Source of the DNA: a bacterium D16-36
GTDB lineage: Bacteria > Bacillota > Clostridia > Lachnospirales > Lachnospiraceae
Direction: 5' to 3'
DNA: 59,613 bases
Assembly (NCBI GenBank): GCA_003611745.1
Contig: RAYF01000004.1
Location: forward strand, 1 to 59,613
A program made the position numbers and the translations under genes. Below, one piece after another: positions 52,440 to 59,613 of this stretch. The notes beneath the pieces are model-generated. The model was not told where the DNA came from. It saw only the letters and a list, made by a program, of their open reading frames with translations, and ran no database searches. Within the stretch, counting starts at the first letter, position 1, and every line of letters begins with the position of its first letter.

Positions 52440-53516
52440 ATGAAGCCATTCTCTGCATTATACTTTATAAAGGAAAACAGGGTGCGCTGTGCACTTTTAG
52501 CTATTATGCTTTTTCTGGGATATGCAGCATATCTTGGTGGCCTGTATGTCACAAATATCAGGGATTCTTGGGAAGTGCCGTTTGGATATACTGACAAAAT
52601 GGTGCTGGTCTATGGTGAAACGGAGGAGCAGATTGAGAGGTATAAGCAATTTCAGCGGGAGACTGCAGCTGACAGCAGGATAAAAATGATTCCGGTGTCC
52701 CGCCGGAATCATTTAAACTGGAAAACAATCATGGGGTTTGAAATCGGACAATATGCCTATACATTTGCTTCTGTCAGGGATTTTGAGACGTATTGCAAAT
52801 ACATGGGTGTCGTATGTGATTTTAAAAACTTAAAAGACGGAAGCATGGTTATGAGCCCGAAAATGTCTAAAAACAGGGGGATAAAAATAGGTGATAAAAT
52901 AGAGAAAGATGATGCAGATACAATATTCGGGAGTTACACATTAGATGCCCTTACGGAAGAGGATGGGTACACTATCTACTTTATTGATAAAAAAATGTCA
53001 GAGGATTATACTGCTATGCTGTTAAGTGATGAATTAGGCAAAGACAGGCTGCAGGATTATGCGGTGGAAAAATATGGGAGCTATGATGATGAGAATCTGG
53101 AAGAAAAGATTGATGAGGAGCTTAGTTTTCTGTATTCTATCTATATATTTATCATTATGTTTCTGGCATTAATTCTGGCAGTGACAATCTGCGCAGCTTT
53201 CGTGGGAATGTACCAGCGCAGGAATTTTGAATTTGCAGTTTACCGGGCTATCGGTGTATCAAAGCGCAGAATTGTCGGAAAGATATCTTCTGAACTGCTG
53301 TGGATGGATTTGGCGTCCCTTTTTGGCGGGGGCATAATTTTTTTCTTTGGGCTGTATCTTTTTAACAATATGGTGCTTTATCCTGAAGGGAAATATCTTC
53401 GGTATTTTAACCCTCTGGCACTCACAGGCCTAGCTGTCTGCAATATTACGGTGCTGATACCTCTGGTTGTCACAAGATGCAGGCAGATGCTGAAAGCAGA
53501 CATTTGCGAATATTAA
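52440..53516 (+). CDS. FtsX-type ABC exporter permease 2
   Basis: A 358-residue permease with the same layout as permease 1: helix near 15-38, extracytoplasmic domain, three C-terminal helices from SIYIFIIMFLALILAVTICA on, and the FtsX-type cytosolic turn VYRAIGVSKRRIVGKI. ATG 52440 follows AAAGGAG. The two permeases are diverged, so the transporter is a heterodimer. Confidence 0.88.
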   Translation: MKPFSALYFIKENRVRCALLAIMLFLGYAAYLGGLYVTNIRDSWEVPFGYTDKMVLVYGETEEQIERYKQFQRETAADSRIKMIPVSRRNHLNWKTIMGFEIGQYAYTFASVRDFETYCKYMGVVCDFKNLKDGSMVMSPKMSKNRGIKIGDKIEKDDADTIFGSYTLDALTEEDGYTIYFIDKKMSEDYTAMLLSDELGKDRLQDYAVEKYGSYDDENLEEKIDEELSFLYSIYIFIIMFLALILAVTICAAFVGMYQRRNFEFAVYRAIGVSKRRIVGKISSELLWMDLASLFGGGIIFFFGLYLFNNMVLYPEGKYLRYFNPLALTGLAVCNITVLIPLVVTRCRQMLKADICEY

Positions 53517-53531
53517 AAATATTATTAAATA

Positions 53532-53560
53532 TTGACCATCTCTCTGTCTTGTATTATACT
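53532..53560 (+). promoter_or_regulatory. promoter P1 upstream of GGDEF gene
   Basis: TTGACC, a 17-bp spacer and TATACT, about 170 bp upstream of the start. Confidence 0.6.
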
Positions 53561-53630
53561 TATAAAGTGCATTATGTCGAATGAGGACGAAAAGTGTAAA
53601 TTTATCGCTGTGAGTCTTTCTTCTATTTTG

Positions 53631-53659
53631 TTGTATCTCTGCCCTATTTGTCATATAAT
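53631..53659 (+). promoter_or_regulatory. promoter P2 upstream of GGDEF gene
   Basis: TTGTAT, a 17-bp spacer and TATAAT, about 70 bp upstream of the start. Confidence 0.65.
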
Positions 53660-53733
53660 AGAGAACTATGTAGGGGGAGTAGAGGTATGAGAGGATTGGA
53701 ACAAAGGCGTGCAGCGTTTAAAGGAGAAGTGAA

Positions 53734-55050
53734 ATGATAGACCGAGATTTTGTACTAAACACTTTTTTAGATAAGATGGTTAAGACAGCTAGGGTAAATT
53801 TGTGTACTGGTGAATATGCATTTGTCAAGATGCTGCAGACGCAGGCAGAGGAAGAAAGCATGGCTGCGGATACAATTGATGGATATTTTCAGAATCTGAT
53901 TGACAGGGGGCAGATATACCCTGATGATGTGGCGAGCTACCGTTACCATATGGATTTGGGATTTCTCAGGGAAAGGGTTTTTGCCAAGAAGGACAAGGTG
54001 GCAAATAGCTTCCGTTATAAGATGGATGATGAATACATCTGGGTGACGTTAGAGGTGGTTACACCCGAGGATATATCAGAAGAGAATCCGTGGGTCGTAT
54101 ACTGCTGGAGGGAATCTGATGAGGATGCCTGCATTATGGAAGACGGTATGAAGAAAATTTCCGGCATCTATGACAGGGTATTAAAAATCAACCTCACAAC
54201 TGACAGCTATATGGAGCTGGCAAAGGATGGCTCTGAGCGGAAGTCTTCTAAACCGCCTAGACCGGCAAAGATTTCCAAGCTTTTCCGGAAACTTGCAAGG
54301 TCAGGCGGGATTCACAGGGGGGACGTGAAGGAGTTCCTTGCCTTTACAGATATTGAAATACTGAAAGAGAACTTTCAGGAGGACAGCGGCAGTATTCATC
54401 TGCGTTACCGCCAGAAAGTCGGTGAGGTATTCCACTGGTTTTCTATGGAGTTTATGCCAAGTGTGGAATATACGGAAGAAAATCAAGTCATTATGCTTTA
54501 TATAAAAGATGTCCATGACGAATATATTATTGAGACAAACCATCACCGCAAGCTGGCATATTATGCCAATTTTGATACAATGACAGGAGTATGGAACCAC
54601 GAATATTTCTATAAACGGTGTAAGGAATACAGCGAGAGCGCGGACAAATACCCAGCCGCCATTATGTACACGAATATAAATGGAATGCGGGAACGCAACA
54701 AAGCACAGGGGCTTGCGGAGGGCGACAGGTACATCCGCTCCTTTGCAGAACTGCTGGCAGGGGAGTTCGGGAAAAATTCGTGCTATCGGATGAATGGTGA
54801 TGAATTTCTTGTCCTGTTAGAGAGGGAAAATGAGAGGGCGGTTAAGTCACAATTTAAGATTTTTCAGGACGTGTTGAAGAAGCAGAAGGTGCCAATGGCA
54901 GCAGTGGGTTTTGTATGGTCAGGTGCGCCTGCGACTTTTGAGGAATTGTTGAATGAGGCAGAAAATAATATGTTTATAGATAAACAGAATTATTATAGAA
55001 AAGCAAATGTAGGTGGACAGAAAACATACAAAGTCCATACAGACATTTAA
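53734..55050 (+). CDS. PAS-like/GGDEF-domain protein (NGDEF variant)
   Basis: A 438-residue cytosolic protein. Residues ~20-145 and ~190-275 look like two PAS-type folds (FRYKMDDEYIWVTLEVVTPED and LRYRQKVGEVFHWFSMEFMP, each ending in a strand-rich segment). The C-terminal ~165 residues are a GGDEF domain beginning YYANFDTMTGVWNHEYF. The active-site loop is N354-G-D-E-F358 rather than GGDEF, and there is no clear RxxD inhibitory site. It may still make c-di-GMP, because the first Gly varies in some active enzymes, or be a sensor only. ATG 53734 follows AAGGAG. With the HD-GYP protein it gives the window both sides of c-di-GMP turnover. Confidence 0.85.
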   Translation: MIDRDFVLNTFLDKMVKTARVNLCTGEYAFVKMLQTQAEEESMAADTIDGYFQNLIDRGQIYPDDVASYRYHMDLGFLRERVFAKKDKVANSFRYKMDDEYIWVTLEVVTPEDISEENPWVVYCWRESDEDACIMEDGMKKISGIYDRVLKINLTTDSYMELAKDGSERKSSKPPRPAKISKLFRKLARSGGIHRGDVKEFLAFTDIEILKENFQEDSGSIHLRYRQKVGEVFHWFSMEFMPSVEYTEENQVIMLYIKDVHDEYIIETNHHRKLAYYANFDTMTGVWNHEYFYKRCKEYSESADKYPAAIMYTNINGMRERNKAQGLAEGDRYIRSFAELLAGEFGKNSCYRMNGDEFLVLLERENERAVKSQFKIFQDVLKKQKVPMAAVGFVWSGAPATFEELLNEAENNMFIDKQNYYRKANVGGQKTYKVHTDI

Positions 55051-55114
55051 ATAAGTATTATTTGTAATTAGGATGGTTTTCTGCCGCTGTTTATAGAGAT
55101 GGGAAAGATTCATG

Positions 55115-55870
55115 ATGCAGAATCAATTTGAGAGGACGGAGTTAATTTTTGGGGCGGAGGGCATGGAACGCCTGAGGGGGGCTAGAGTCGCTGTATTCGG
55201 TATTGGGGGAGTCGGTGGTTATGTTGTAGAAGCGCTCGCAAGAAGCGGCATAGGGACGCTTGATTTGATAGACAACGACAAAGTTGCTTTCAGTAACCTG
55301 AACCGGCAGATTTTTGCTACCCACAGGACAATAGGAAGATATAAGGTAGATGTGGCAAAGGAACGTATTATGGATATCAATCCGGAGGCAGCTGTTAATA
55401 TCTATCCGGTGTTCTATCTTCCGGAGACGGCAGGGCAGTTTGATTTTACGGCGTATGACTATGTAGTAGACGCTATTGATACCGTGACAGGCAAGATTGA
55501 ACTGGTTATGCAGTCAGAAAGGGCCAGTGTCCCTATTATTAGTTCTATGGGTGCTGGTAATAAAATAGATCCTGCGGCTTTTGAGGTGGCGGATATTTAT
55601 CAGACATCTGTCTGCCCTCTTGCAAAAGTGATGCGCAGGGAGTTAAAAAAACGGGGCATCAAGAGGCTGAAAGTCGTATACTCCCGAGAGAAGCCTATCT
55701 GCCGGGAGCCGCTGCCCGGTGAAAATGATGCCCGAAATCAAACAACAGAGGGTCGGAGCCGCCGGCAGGTTCCCGGAAGTAATGCCTTTGTGCCATCTGC
55801 CGTCGGGTTGATTATTGCCGGCGAAGTCATTAAAGACTTAACCCAGATGAAAGCGGTTATCGAAAATTAG
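55115..55870 (+). CDS. tcdA: tRNA t6A dehydratase TcdA (ThiF/MoeB-like E1)
   Basis: A 251-residue E1-like enzyme that adenylates and cyclises N6-threonylcarbamoyladenosine at position 37 of ANN-decoding tRNAs to ct6A. The ATP-binding motif VAVFGIGGVGGYVVEALARS is at about 27-46, followed by DLIDNDKVAFSNLNRQ (with the conserved R) and DAIDTVTGKIEL. The SVCPLAKVMRRELKKRGI segment is characteristic of TcdA/CsdL. The ATG at 55112 or 55115 could be used; the latter is better spaced from GGGAAAG. It follows the GGDEF gene by 62 bp. Confidence 0.9.
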   Translation: MQNQFERTELIFGAEGMERLRGARVAVFGIGGVGGYVVEALARSGIGTLDLIDNDKVAFSNLNRQIFATHRTIGRYKVDVAKERIMDINPEAAVNIYPVFYLPETAGQFDFTAYDYVVDAIDTVTGKIELVMQSERASVPIISSMGAGNKIDPAAFEVADIYQTSVCPLAKVMRRELKKRGIKRLKVVYSREKPICREPLPGENDARNQTTEGRSRRQVPGSNAFVPSAVGLIIAGEVIKDLTQMKAVIEN

Positions 55871-55874
55871 ATCT

Positions 55875-55913
55875 TAAGGAACTATTCAATAATAACTTTC
55901 AAATAGTTCCTTA
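55875..55913 (+). terminator. terminator after tcdA
   Basis: A 12-bp stem TAAGGAACTATT/AATAGTTCCTTA with a 15-nt loop. A second short stem, CCCTGCAG/CTGCAGGG, follows at 55941-55960. Confidence 0.65.
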
Positions 55914-56055
55914 GCAGTACGATAGATACATTCTGTCATGCCCTGCAGCTTGCTGCAGGGCTGCTTCTGTATAAAGGAAAGAACTTGTTTCATAGTCTTA
56001 ATCCACCTTTTTTGCAAAAAATTTAAATAAAATGCCGAAAAATGTTGATTTATGG

Positions 56056-56084
56056 TTGAAAATGGAATGAAAAAGTGGTATATT
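56056..56084 (+). promoter_or_regulatory. promoter of candidate small RNA
   Basis: TTGAAA, a 17-bp spacer and TATATT, with no reading frame behind it. Confidence 0.75.
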
Positions 56085-56090
56085 ATAACC

Positions 56091-56260
56091 GTGGGTGGGA
56101 AATCAAAAAGTTGGTATCCAAATTATTTTGTGGAAGTAGTAGTTTGGTTTCTATAGGTAATACTGTGGGAGTAGAGGATAGTTTTCTTGGGAGAAGGTTC
56201 AATAAAAGGTGTTAGGAGCATCAGTAAAAAGCCGGATTATTTTAATCCGGCTTTTTACTA
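56091..56260 (+). ncRNA. candidate ~170-nt small RNA
   Basis: It runs from a near-consensus promoter (56056-56084) to a strong terminator (56224-56258, 16-bp stem GTAAAAAGCCGGATTA/TAATCCGGCTTTTTAC) with no ribosome-site-plus-frame between. It is purine-rich with repeated GTGGGNGGRA/GTGGGAGTAGAGG-like segments and a small TTGG-TAT-CCAA hairpin. It does not fold like 6S RNA (no long closing stem) and I recognise no riboswitch. Predicted only from transcription signals. Confidence 0.5.
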
Positions 56261-56532
56261 GTGCACTGTATTATTATAGCTAAATATTCTGGTCTGCTAT
56301 GCCGTTTCATGGTATACTAAAACAAACTGTGTATGTATGGCCACCGTTACAAATACGGTAAAGTTATACTCTGAAAAAAAGGAATCGAAGACATTGTTTC
56401 CCTGAACCGTAATATTAATTCTGATAATGCATGAAGAAAATTTGATGGACAGGCAGAGGCACGGATTATCAAAATTGCGTACAGTCCGTCAAAAGAAGAT
56501 GCCTTTATGATAGGCAGGATAGAAAAGGTGAT
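56261..56532 (+). pseudogene. decayed gene remnant, family unknown
   Basis: Fragments MATVTNTVKLYSEKK (56341 on), GIEDIVSLNRNINSDNA and FDGQAEARIIKIAYSPSKED, then AFMIGRIEKVM, lie in different frames with stops between (56403, 56434). They read like one small protein broken by frameshifts. I do not recognise the family. The last codons end just before the AlbA_2-type gene. Confidence 0.35.
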
Positions 56533-56556
56533 GTGACAGAGAATGGAGTGGACACT

Positions 56557-58074
56557 ATGGAACTTGAAATAGGCATTGAAGACTTATTAAACAAAAGGAA
56601 AATAGAATCGGACCGTATAGAGTTTAAAACGGGATGGAATCCGGATGATATCTATCATAGTGTCTGTGCATTTGCAAATGATTACAACAATGATGGTGGC
56701 GGTTATATTGTTGTAGGCGTTGAAGAAGAAAATGGTATTGCAAAGCGTCCGGTAAAAGGATTGCCGGATTATATGCTGGATACAATACAGAAAGAGATGG
56801 TAGGATATAATAATATGATATCCCCGCCATATTTTCCACAAGGGATACCAATAGAAGCAGATGGAAAATGGATTTATGTTATTGTTGCAAGAACGGGACA
56901 GCAGCGCCCATACAAGTCACCGGAATATGTAACTGGCAAGAAAGATAAAAAATATCATTATTATATTCGCTATCTGACAAGCTCTGTTAAGGCAAATCCG
57001 GAACAGGAACGTGAATTGATTAATATGTCAGACCAAACACCGTTTGACTGCAGGGCAAATCATAAGGCAGCATTTGAAGATATTTCACCTGTGTTGTTGG
57101 AAGATCACCTGCGTAAGACTGGCAGTAAACTTGCAAAACAGGTAAGAGAGCGTGGCGTTGAGGAAATTCTCAATGATATGCAGCTTTTAGTAGGCTCACC
57201 GGAACTCAGATATATTCAGAATGTGGCGCTTATGATGTTTTGTGAGCATCCAGAGAAATTTTTTGGATATACTTATGTTCAAATGACATCATTTCCAAAG
57301 GGAAGCATAGAGAATCCAGGTGTCAGTGAGGATTTCCCCAATATTACAGGCTCAGTCCCAAAAATGATTCAGGCAACAATGGAACGTTTTCGTAATTTGT
57401 TTATTCGGGAAAAGGTTATTAAAGTTCCGAATCAGATGGAGGCTCTGAGAATTTTTAATTATCCTTATCAGGCAATCGAGGAGGCAGTGGTAAATGCTTT
57501 TTATCATAGAGATTATATGTCGTATGAGCCGGTTACGATAGAGATAGAGCCGGACTGCATAAATATCATGAATTTTCCCGGTATTGACAGATCAATTTCT
57601 GAAAAGGCGATAGCAGAAGGAAAAAGGTTTGTTTCTCGATATTATCGTAATAGAAGATTGGGGGAATTTTTAAAGGAACTTAATTTATCAGAAGGCCATT
57701 CGTCCGGTATTCCGACGATACAGGAAGAACTTGCAAAGAATGGTTCCCCCAGAGCGGAGTTCTTTACGGATGAAGATAGACGGGCTATGAGAATAAGAAT
57801 TCCGATTCATCCAGCATTTTTAGAAAAAAATGATGAATTTGCAATATCGGATAGTTATGAAAAAGCGACGAATAAATTGTCAAAGAAAAAGATGGAACAG
57901 TATGATAAAATCCTAAAGTTGATGGATGACAGCGACTGGCATAAAACTGCGGAAATTGCTGACAAGTTAGGACTAAAGGATACTAGAACAAAAGAATTAT
58001 TAAAAGAATTGGTTGGACTTGAAAAGCTTGTTGATAACGGTAAAACGAAAGGCAAAATGTATAAATTAAAATAA
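56557..58074 (+). CDS. AlbA_2/Schlafen-domain ATP-binding protein (RecG-like family)
   Basis: A 505-residue protein. Residues ~5-150 are an AlbA_2 (Schlafen-type) domain (ESDRIEFKTGW; GGGYIVVGVEEENG). The middle contains a GHKL-like ATP-binding region (AIEEAVVNAFYHRDY, then LSEGHSSGIPTIQEEL) and the C-terminus (about 440-505) is a winged helix. Such proteins are annotated as putative transcriptional regulators or RecG-like and occur often in variable, defence-related regions; their biochemical role is not settled. ATG 56557 has GGAG nine bases upstream; the GTG at 56533 is an alternative. Confidence 0.85.
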   Translation: MELEIGIEDLLNKRKIESDRIEFKTGWNPDDIYHSVCAFANDYNNDGGGYIVVGVEEENGIAKRPVKGLPDYMLDTIQKEMVGYNNMISPPYFPQGIPIEADGKWIYVIVARTGQQRPYKSPEYVTGKKDKKYHYYIRYLTSSVKANPEQERELINMSDQTPFDCRANHKAAFEDISPVLLEDHLRKTGSKLAKQVRERGVEEILNDMQLLVGSPELRYIQNVALMMFCEHPEKFFGYTYVQMTSFPKGSIENPGVSEDFPNITGSVPKMIQATMERFRNLFIREKVIKVPNQMEALRIFNYPYQAIEEAVVNAFYHRDYMSYEPVTIEIEPDCINIMNFPGIDRSISEKAIAEGKRFVSRYYRNRRLGEFLKELNLSEGHSSGIPTIQEELAKNGSPRAEFFTDEDRRAMRIRIPIHPAFLEKNDEFAISDSYEKATNKLSKKKMEQYDKILKLMDDSDWHKTAEIADKLGLKDTRTKELLKELVGLEKLVDNGKTKGKMYKLK

Positions 58075-58116
58075 TTCGTCGCTAAAAAAGCGACGAAAAA
58101 AGCGACGAAAAAATAA
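58075..58116 (+). terminator. GCGACG tandem repeat and hairpin
   Basis: CGTCGC pairs with GCGACG, and GCGACGAAAAAA is then repeated, giving three AAAAAAG-spaced copies after the AlbA_2-type stop. The hairpin plus A/T run could terminate transcription in either direction. Confidence 0.45.
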
Positions 58117-58180
58117 TGAAAAATGGAAAAGGCTAGAAGGGGAGCATTTTGCAAATGCGGCCATAAAGGAGGGCACCGAT

Positions 58181-59344
58181 ATGGGCATGGAAAGCTATGT
58201 AAAGGAACGTTCCTGTACGCAGGAGAAGCATTTTGCAAGGCAGGTTTCCAATGAAAATCAAGATGGCTTGCTTGACAGGATATCAAGCTTTTTATTGGAA
58301 AATGCGAATCCCTCCATCGTCTATCATGTAAAAAACGATATTTTAAAAATTATCACGGACGAAGAAAAAAGGGATTTGCAAGACAGGGTTCTGCAGGAGA
58401 AAATAATTCAGGATATAATCGCATGCCAGAAGGAAAATGGCTGGCTAGGAAATGGTTTTCATGGTCCTAATAAAAATGCAGGGCCGTATGAAAATCAAGA
58501 GGTCGGCGTGAAATATCTCGGCGAAAAGTTGGTGTATAAAGATACTCCTGTGCTGAAGAATGCAATAGAGGCATTTAAAACTGCCTCCCCGAAACTGTTC
58601 GGCGAAGAAGATACGGATTGCAACAGATATGCGGCTTCTGGTTCAGATATAATTAAAGCTGCTTGTGTTGCAAGGGCTGGGTATGAAGATAGCTTTGATA
58701 TTACAAAAGAAATTACCGCGTCATTGGAATCATTCCGCAGGGTTACAGAAATAGAATCGGTAACGGATATTGTAAAAATAAGGAAAAGACCTCCTGAGAA
58801 AATCAATCCCCAAGGGATTGCATACGTTTTTAAAAACTATGAGAAATGGCCTTGCTGGTATCATTTGGACATTCTGGCCCATACGGATAGTTGGCGGAGC
58901 CGTGAGAATACAGCTATGCTGGCGGATGCTTTCAATAAACTGCTGAAGGACACGGGATTAACATATTCACCTGCGTATTGCGTAGATGTTGGGCATTTAG
59001 TTGGCTGCTGCGGCGCATTTAAAGAGGGTATGAAGCTTGGAAAGGAGGACTGCGGAGAGCACTATGTATTTCTGAATCTGGTGGAGTATATGTGCCGGTG
59101 TGGATTATACAGTCTTGTGCCGATGTTGAAAAAAGAGGTTGATATTATTTATGATTCAATAGACGGGCAGGGAATATGCCGTGCGAATTATGCCGAAAAA
59201 GCACTTAAGGGGATGGGGGCTTATAGTGGTGGACAGTTGGAAGTGGACTGGCGGAGTAAGACCAGAAAACTTTGTGATGTAACATATAGAAGTCTGTTGA
59301 TATTGTATCATTCCGGATTGCTGGGATTGAATCTGTTATCTTAG
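58181..59344 (+). CDS. hypothetical protein, possible alpha/alpha-toroid fold
   Basis: A 387-residue soluble protein I cannot place in a family. The start (ATG 58181, AAAGGAGGG seven bases upstream) is secure. Helix-rich repeats with motifs such as IIQDIIACQKENGWLGNGFHG, and CGAFKEGMKL further on, recall prenyltransferase/terpene-cyclase-like toroids, where Q/G-W-x-G repeats mark helical hairpins. It has many Cys and His (CWYHLDILAH; GHLVGCCGAF) that could bind metal. It stands alone after the AlbA_2-type gene. No function is proposed. Confidence 0.6.
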   Translation: MGMESYVKERSCTQEKHFARQVSNENQDGLLDRISSFLLENANPSIVYHVKNDILKIITDEEKRDLQDRVLQEKIIQDIIACQKENGWLGNGFHGPNKNAGPYENQEVGVKYLGEKLVYKDTPVLKNAIEAFKTASPKLFGEEDTDCNRYAASGSDIIKAACVARAGYEDSFDITKEITASLESFRRVTEIESVTDIVKIRKRPPEKINPQGIAYVFKNYEKWPCWYHLDILAHTDSWRSRENTAMLADAFNKLLKDTGLTYSPAYCVDVGHLVGCCGAFKEGMKLGKEDCGEHYVFLNLVEYMCRCGLYSLVPMLKKEVDIIYDSIDGQGICRANYAEKALKGMGAYSGGQLEVDWRSKTRKLCDVTYRSLLILYHSGLLGLNLLS

Positions 59345-59409
59345 ATATATAAAGGTGCTGACGCAAGATGAAAGGAAAAATTATTTCGGTGTATATTTAA
59401 ACCTATCCC

Positions 59410-59440
59410 TTGACTTCAAGTGCACTTGAAGTGGTAATAT
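59410..59440 (+). promoter_or_regulatory. MerR-type promoter/operator
   Basis: TTGACT and TAATAT are separated by an overlong 19-bp spacer holding the palindrome ACTTCAAGTGCACTTGAAGT. Long spacers with a centred dyad are the hallmark of promoters activated by MerR-family regulators. The regulator and the target lie outside or past the window end. Confidence 0.8.
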
Positions 59441-59444
59441 TTGT

Positions 59445-59488
59445 CTCTAGAGCGTGTTTGAGAATGAATTTTCAAACACGCTCTAGAG
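59445..59488. repeat. 17-bp perfect inverted repeat
   Basis: CTCTAGAGCGTGTTTGA and its complement flank 10 nt; inner bases can extend the stem with a G-U pair. It directly follows the MerR-type promoter and could be a transcribed hairpin or a mobile-element trace. Confidence 0.6.
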
Positions 59489-59514
59489 GACGATAAAAGG
59501 TATTCGCATTTTAT

Positions 59515-59613
59515 ATATTAGGAAAGTTCTCGGTGTGTGGTGTACCAACAATAAATGCAAAGAACTTTAGTTCTTTAGCATTTTTGCTAGGGCACAAGCG
59601 AAGTCTGTGCCCT
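59515..59613 (+). ncRNA. three-hairpin repeat element, copy C (cut by window end)
   Basis: From TATTAGGAAAG it shares hairpin 1 (TGGT-GT-ACCA) and the terminator hairpin GGGCACA-AGCGAAGTC-TGTGCCC with copies A, B and D. Hairpin 2 is entirely different in sequence (AAATGC-AAAGAAC paired with GTTCTTT-AGCATTT) yet is still a long stem in the same place. The T run, if any, lies beyond the window. Confidence 0.6.

Noticed and set aside
56091-56260. 6S RNA or raiA-type RNA
   Set aside because: There is no long closing stem joining the 5' and 3' ends and no recognisable central bubble.
17087-59613. CRISPR array from the repeated elements
   Set aside because: The copies are kilobases apart, not regularly spaced, and lie on both strands; no cas genes or short-repeat arrays are present anywhere.

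Overview
The window looks like a chromosomal stretch from an anaerobic gut Firmicute, most likely a Lachnospiraceae-type Clostridia. This is inferred from moderate GC, strong AGGAGG ribosome sites, occasional TTG/GTG starts, an EFR1-type ferredoxin flavoprotein, a YyaL-like protein, and remnants of Firmicutes conjugative transposons and phage. No 16S or other species marker is present, so the assignment stays at that level.

Layout. (1) 0.1-9.1 kb: a Tn554-like recombinase module (two tyrosine recombinases plus a small TnpC/DUF6262-like protein) is followed by a very large STAND/NACHT-type NTPase with an N-terminal Mrr-like nuclease domain (Avs-like defence protein) and a frameshifted DUF1016/YhcG nuclease-family gene: a probable mobile defence island. 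(2) 9.1-17.0 kb: a graveyard of broken mobile-element genes (integrase fragment, XkdF-like phage protease in two pieces, ArdC fragment, conjugative-transposon small genes, dead Phd-ParE pair). Intact islands within it are a holin-like type I toxin peptide, a MarR-MATE efflux pair, a TnpW-like gene, HicAB and an EFR1 flavoprotein. (3) 17.0-27.5 kb: an HD-GYP phosphodiesterase behind a structured leader, an intracellular multidomain GH51 arabinofuranosidase, a YyaL-like thioredoxin-domain protein, a TrkH/TrkA potassium uptake pair and a PIN-domain toxin-antitoxin pair.

(4) 27.6-36.8 kb: an eight-gene co-directional cluster for oxidation of an amine or imino/amino acid: small 2Fe-2S subunit, FAD/NAD plus ferredoxin subunit, BFD-like subunit, DAO-type FAD subunit, ornithine-cyclodeaminase-like protein, AraC regulator, PII-like protein and APC permease. 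A convergent NarL-type two-component system follows. (5) 37-45 kb: a dCache chemoreceptor with a structured leader, an ABC-2 exporter (one permease frameshifted), an AI-2E-family transporter and a tandem hemerythrin protein. (6) 45-48.6 kb: RelBE (toxin frameshifted), tRNA-Leu(UAG), a SHOCT protein, a 0.7-kb fold-back repeat and HigBA. (7) 48.6-53.5 kb: a two-component system with an FtsX-type ABC exporter. (8) 53.7-59.6 kb: a GGDEF protein, TcdA, a candidate small RNA, an AlbA_2/Schlafen-type protein, an unknown 387-aa protein, and a MerR-type promoter at the right edge.

Two signals cut across the genes. One is a roughly 90-nt structured element with three hairpins (17.1, 45.1 and 59.5 kb on +, 18.4 kb on -, plus a related two-hairpin form at 18.5 kb). 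Its stems change sequence while pairing is kept, and its terminator hairpin keeps the loop AGCGnAGnC. The other is an intergenic motif, CACGGAAATCAATTTTC, present five times. I regard these as the most likely undescribed features. Three otherwise well-conserved genes carry single-base frameshifts, which may be real decay or sequencing error.
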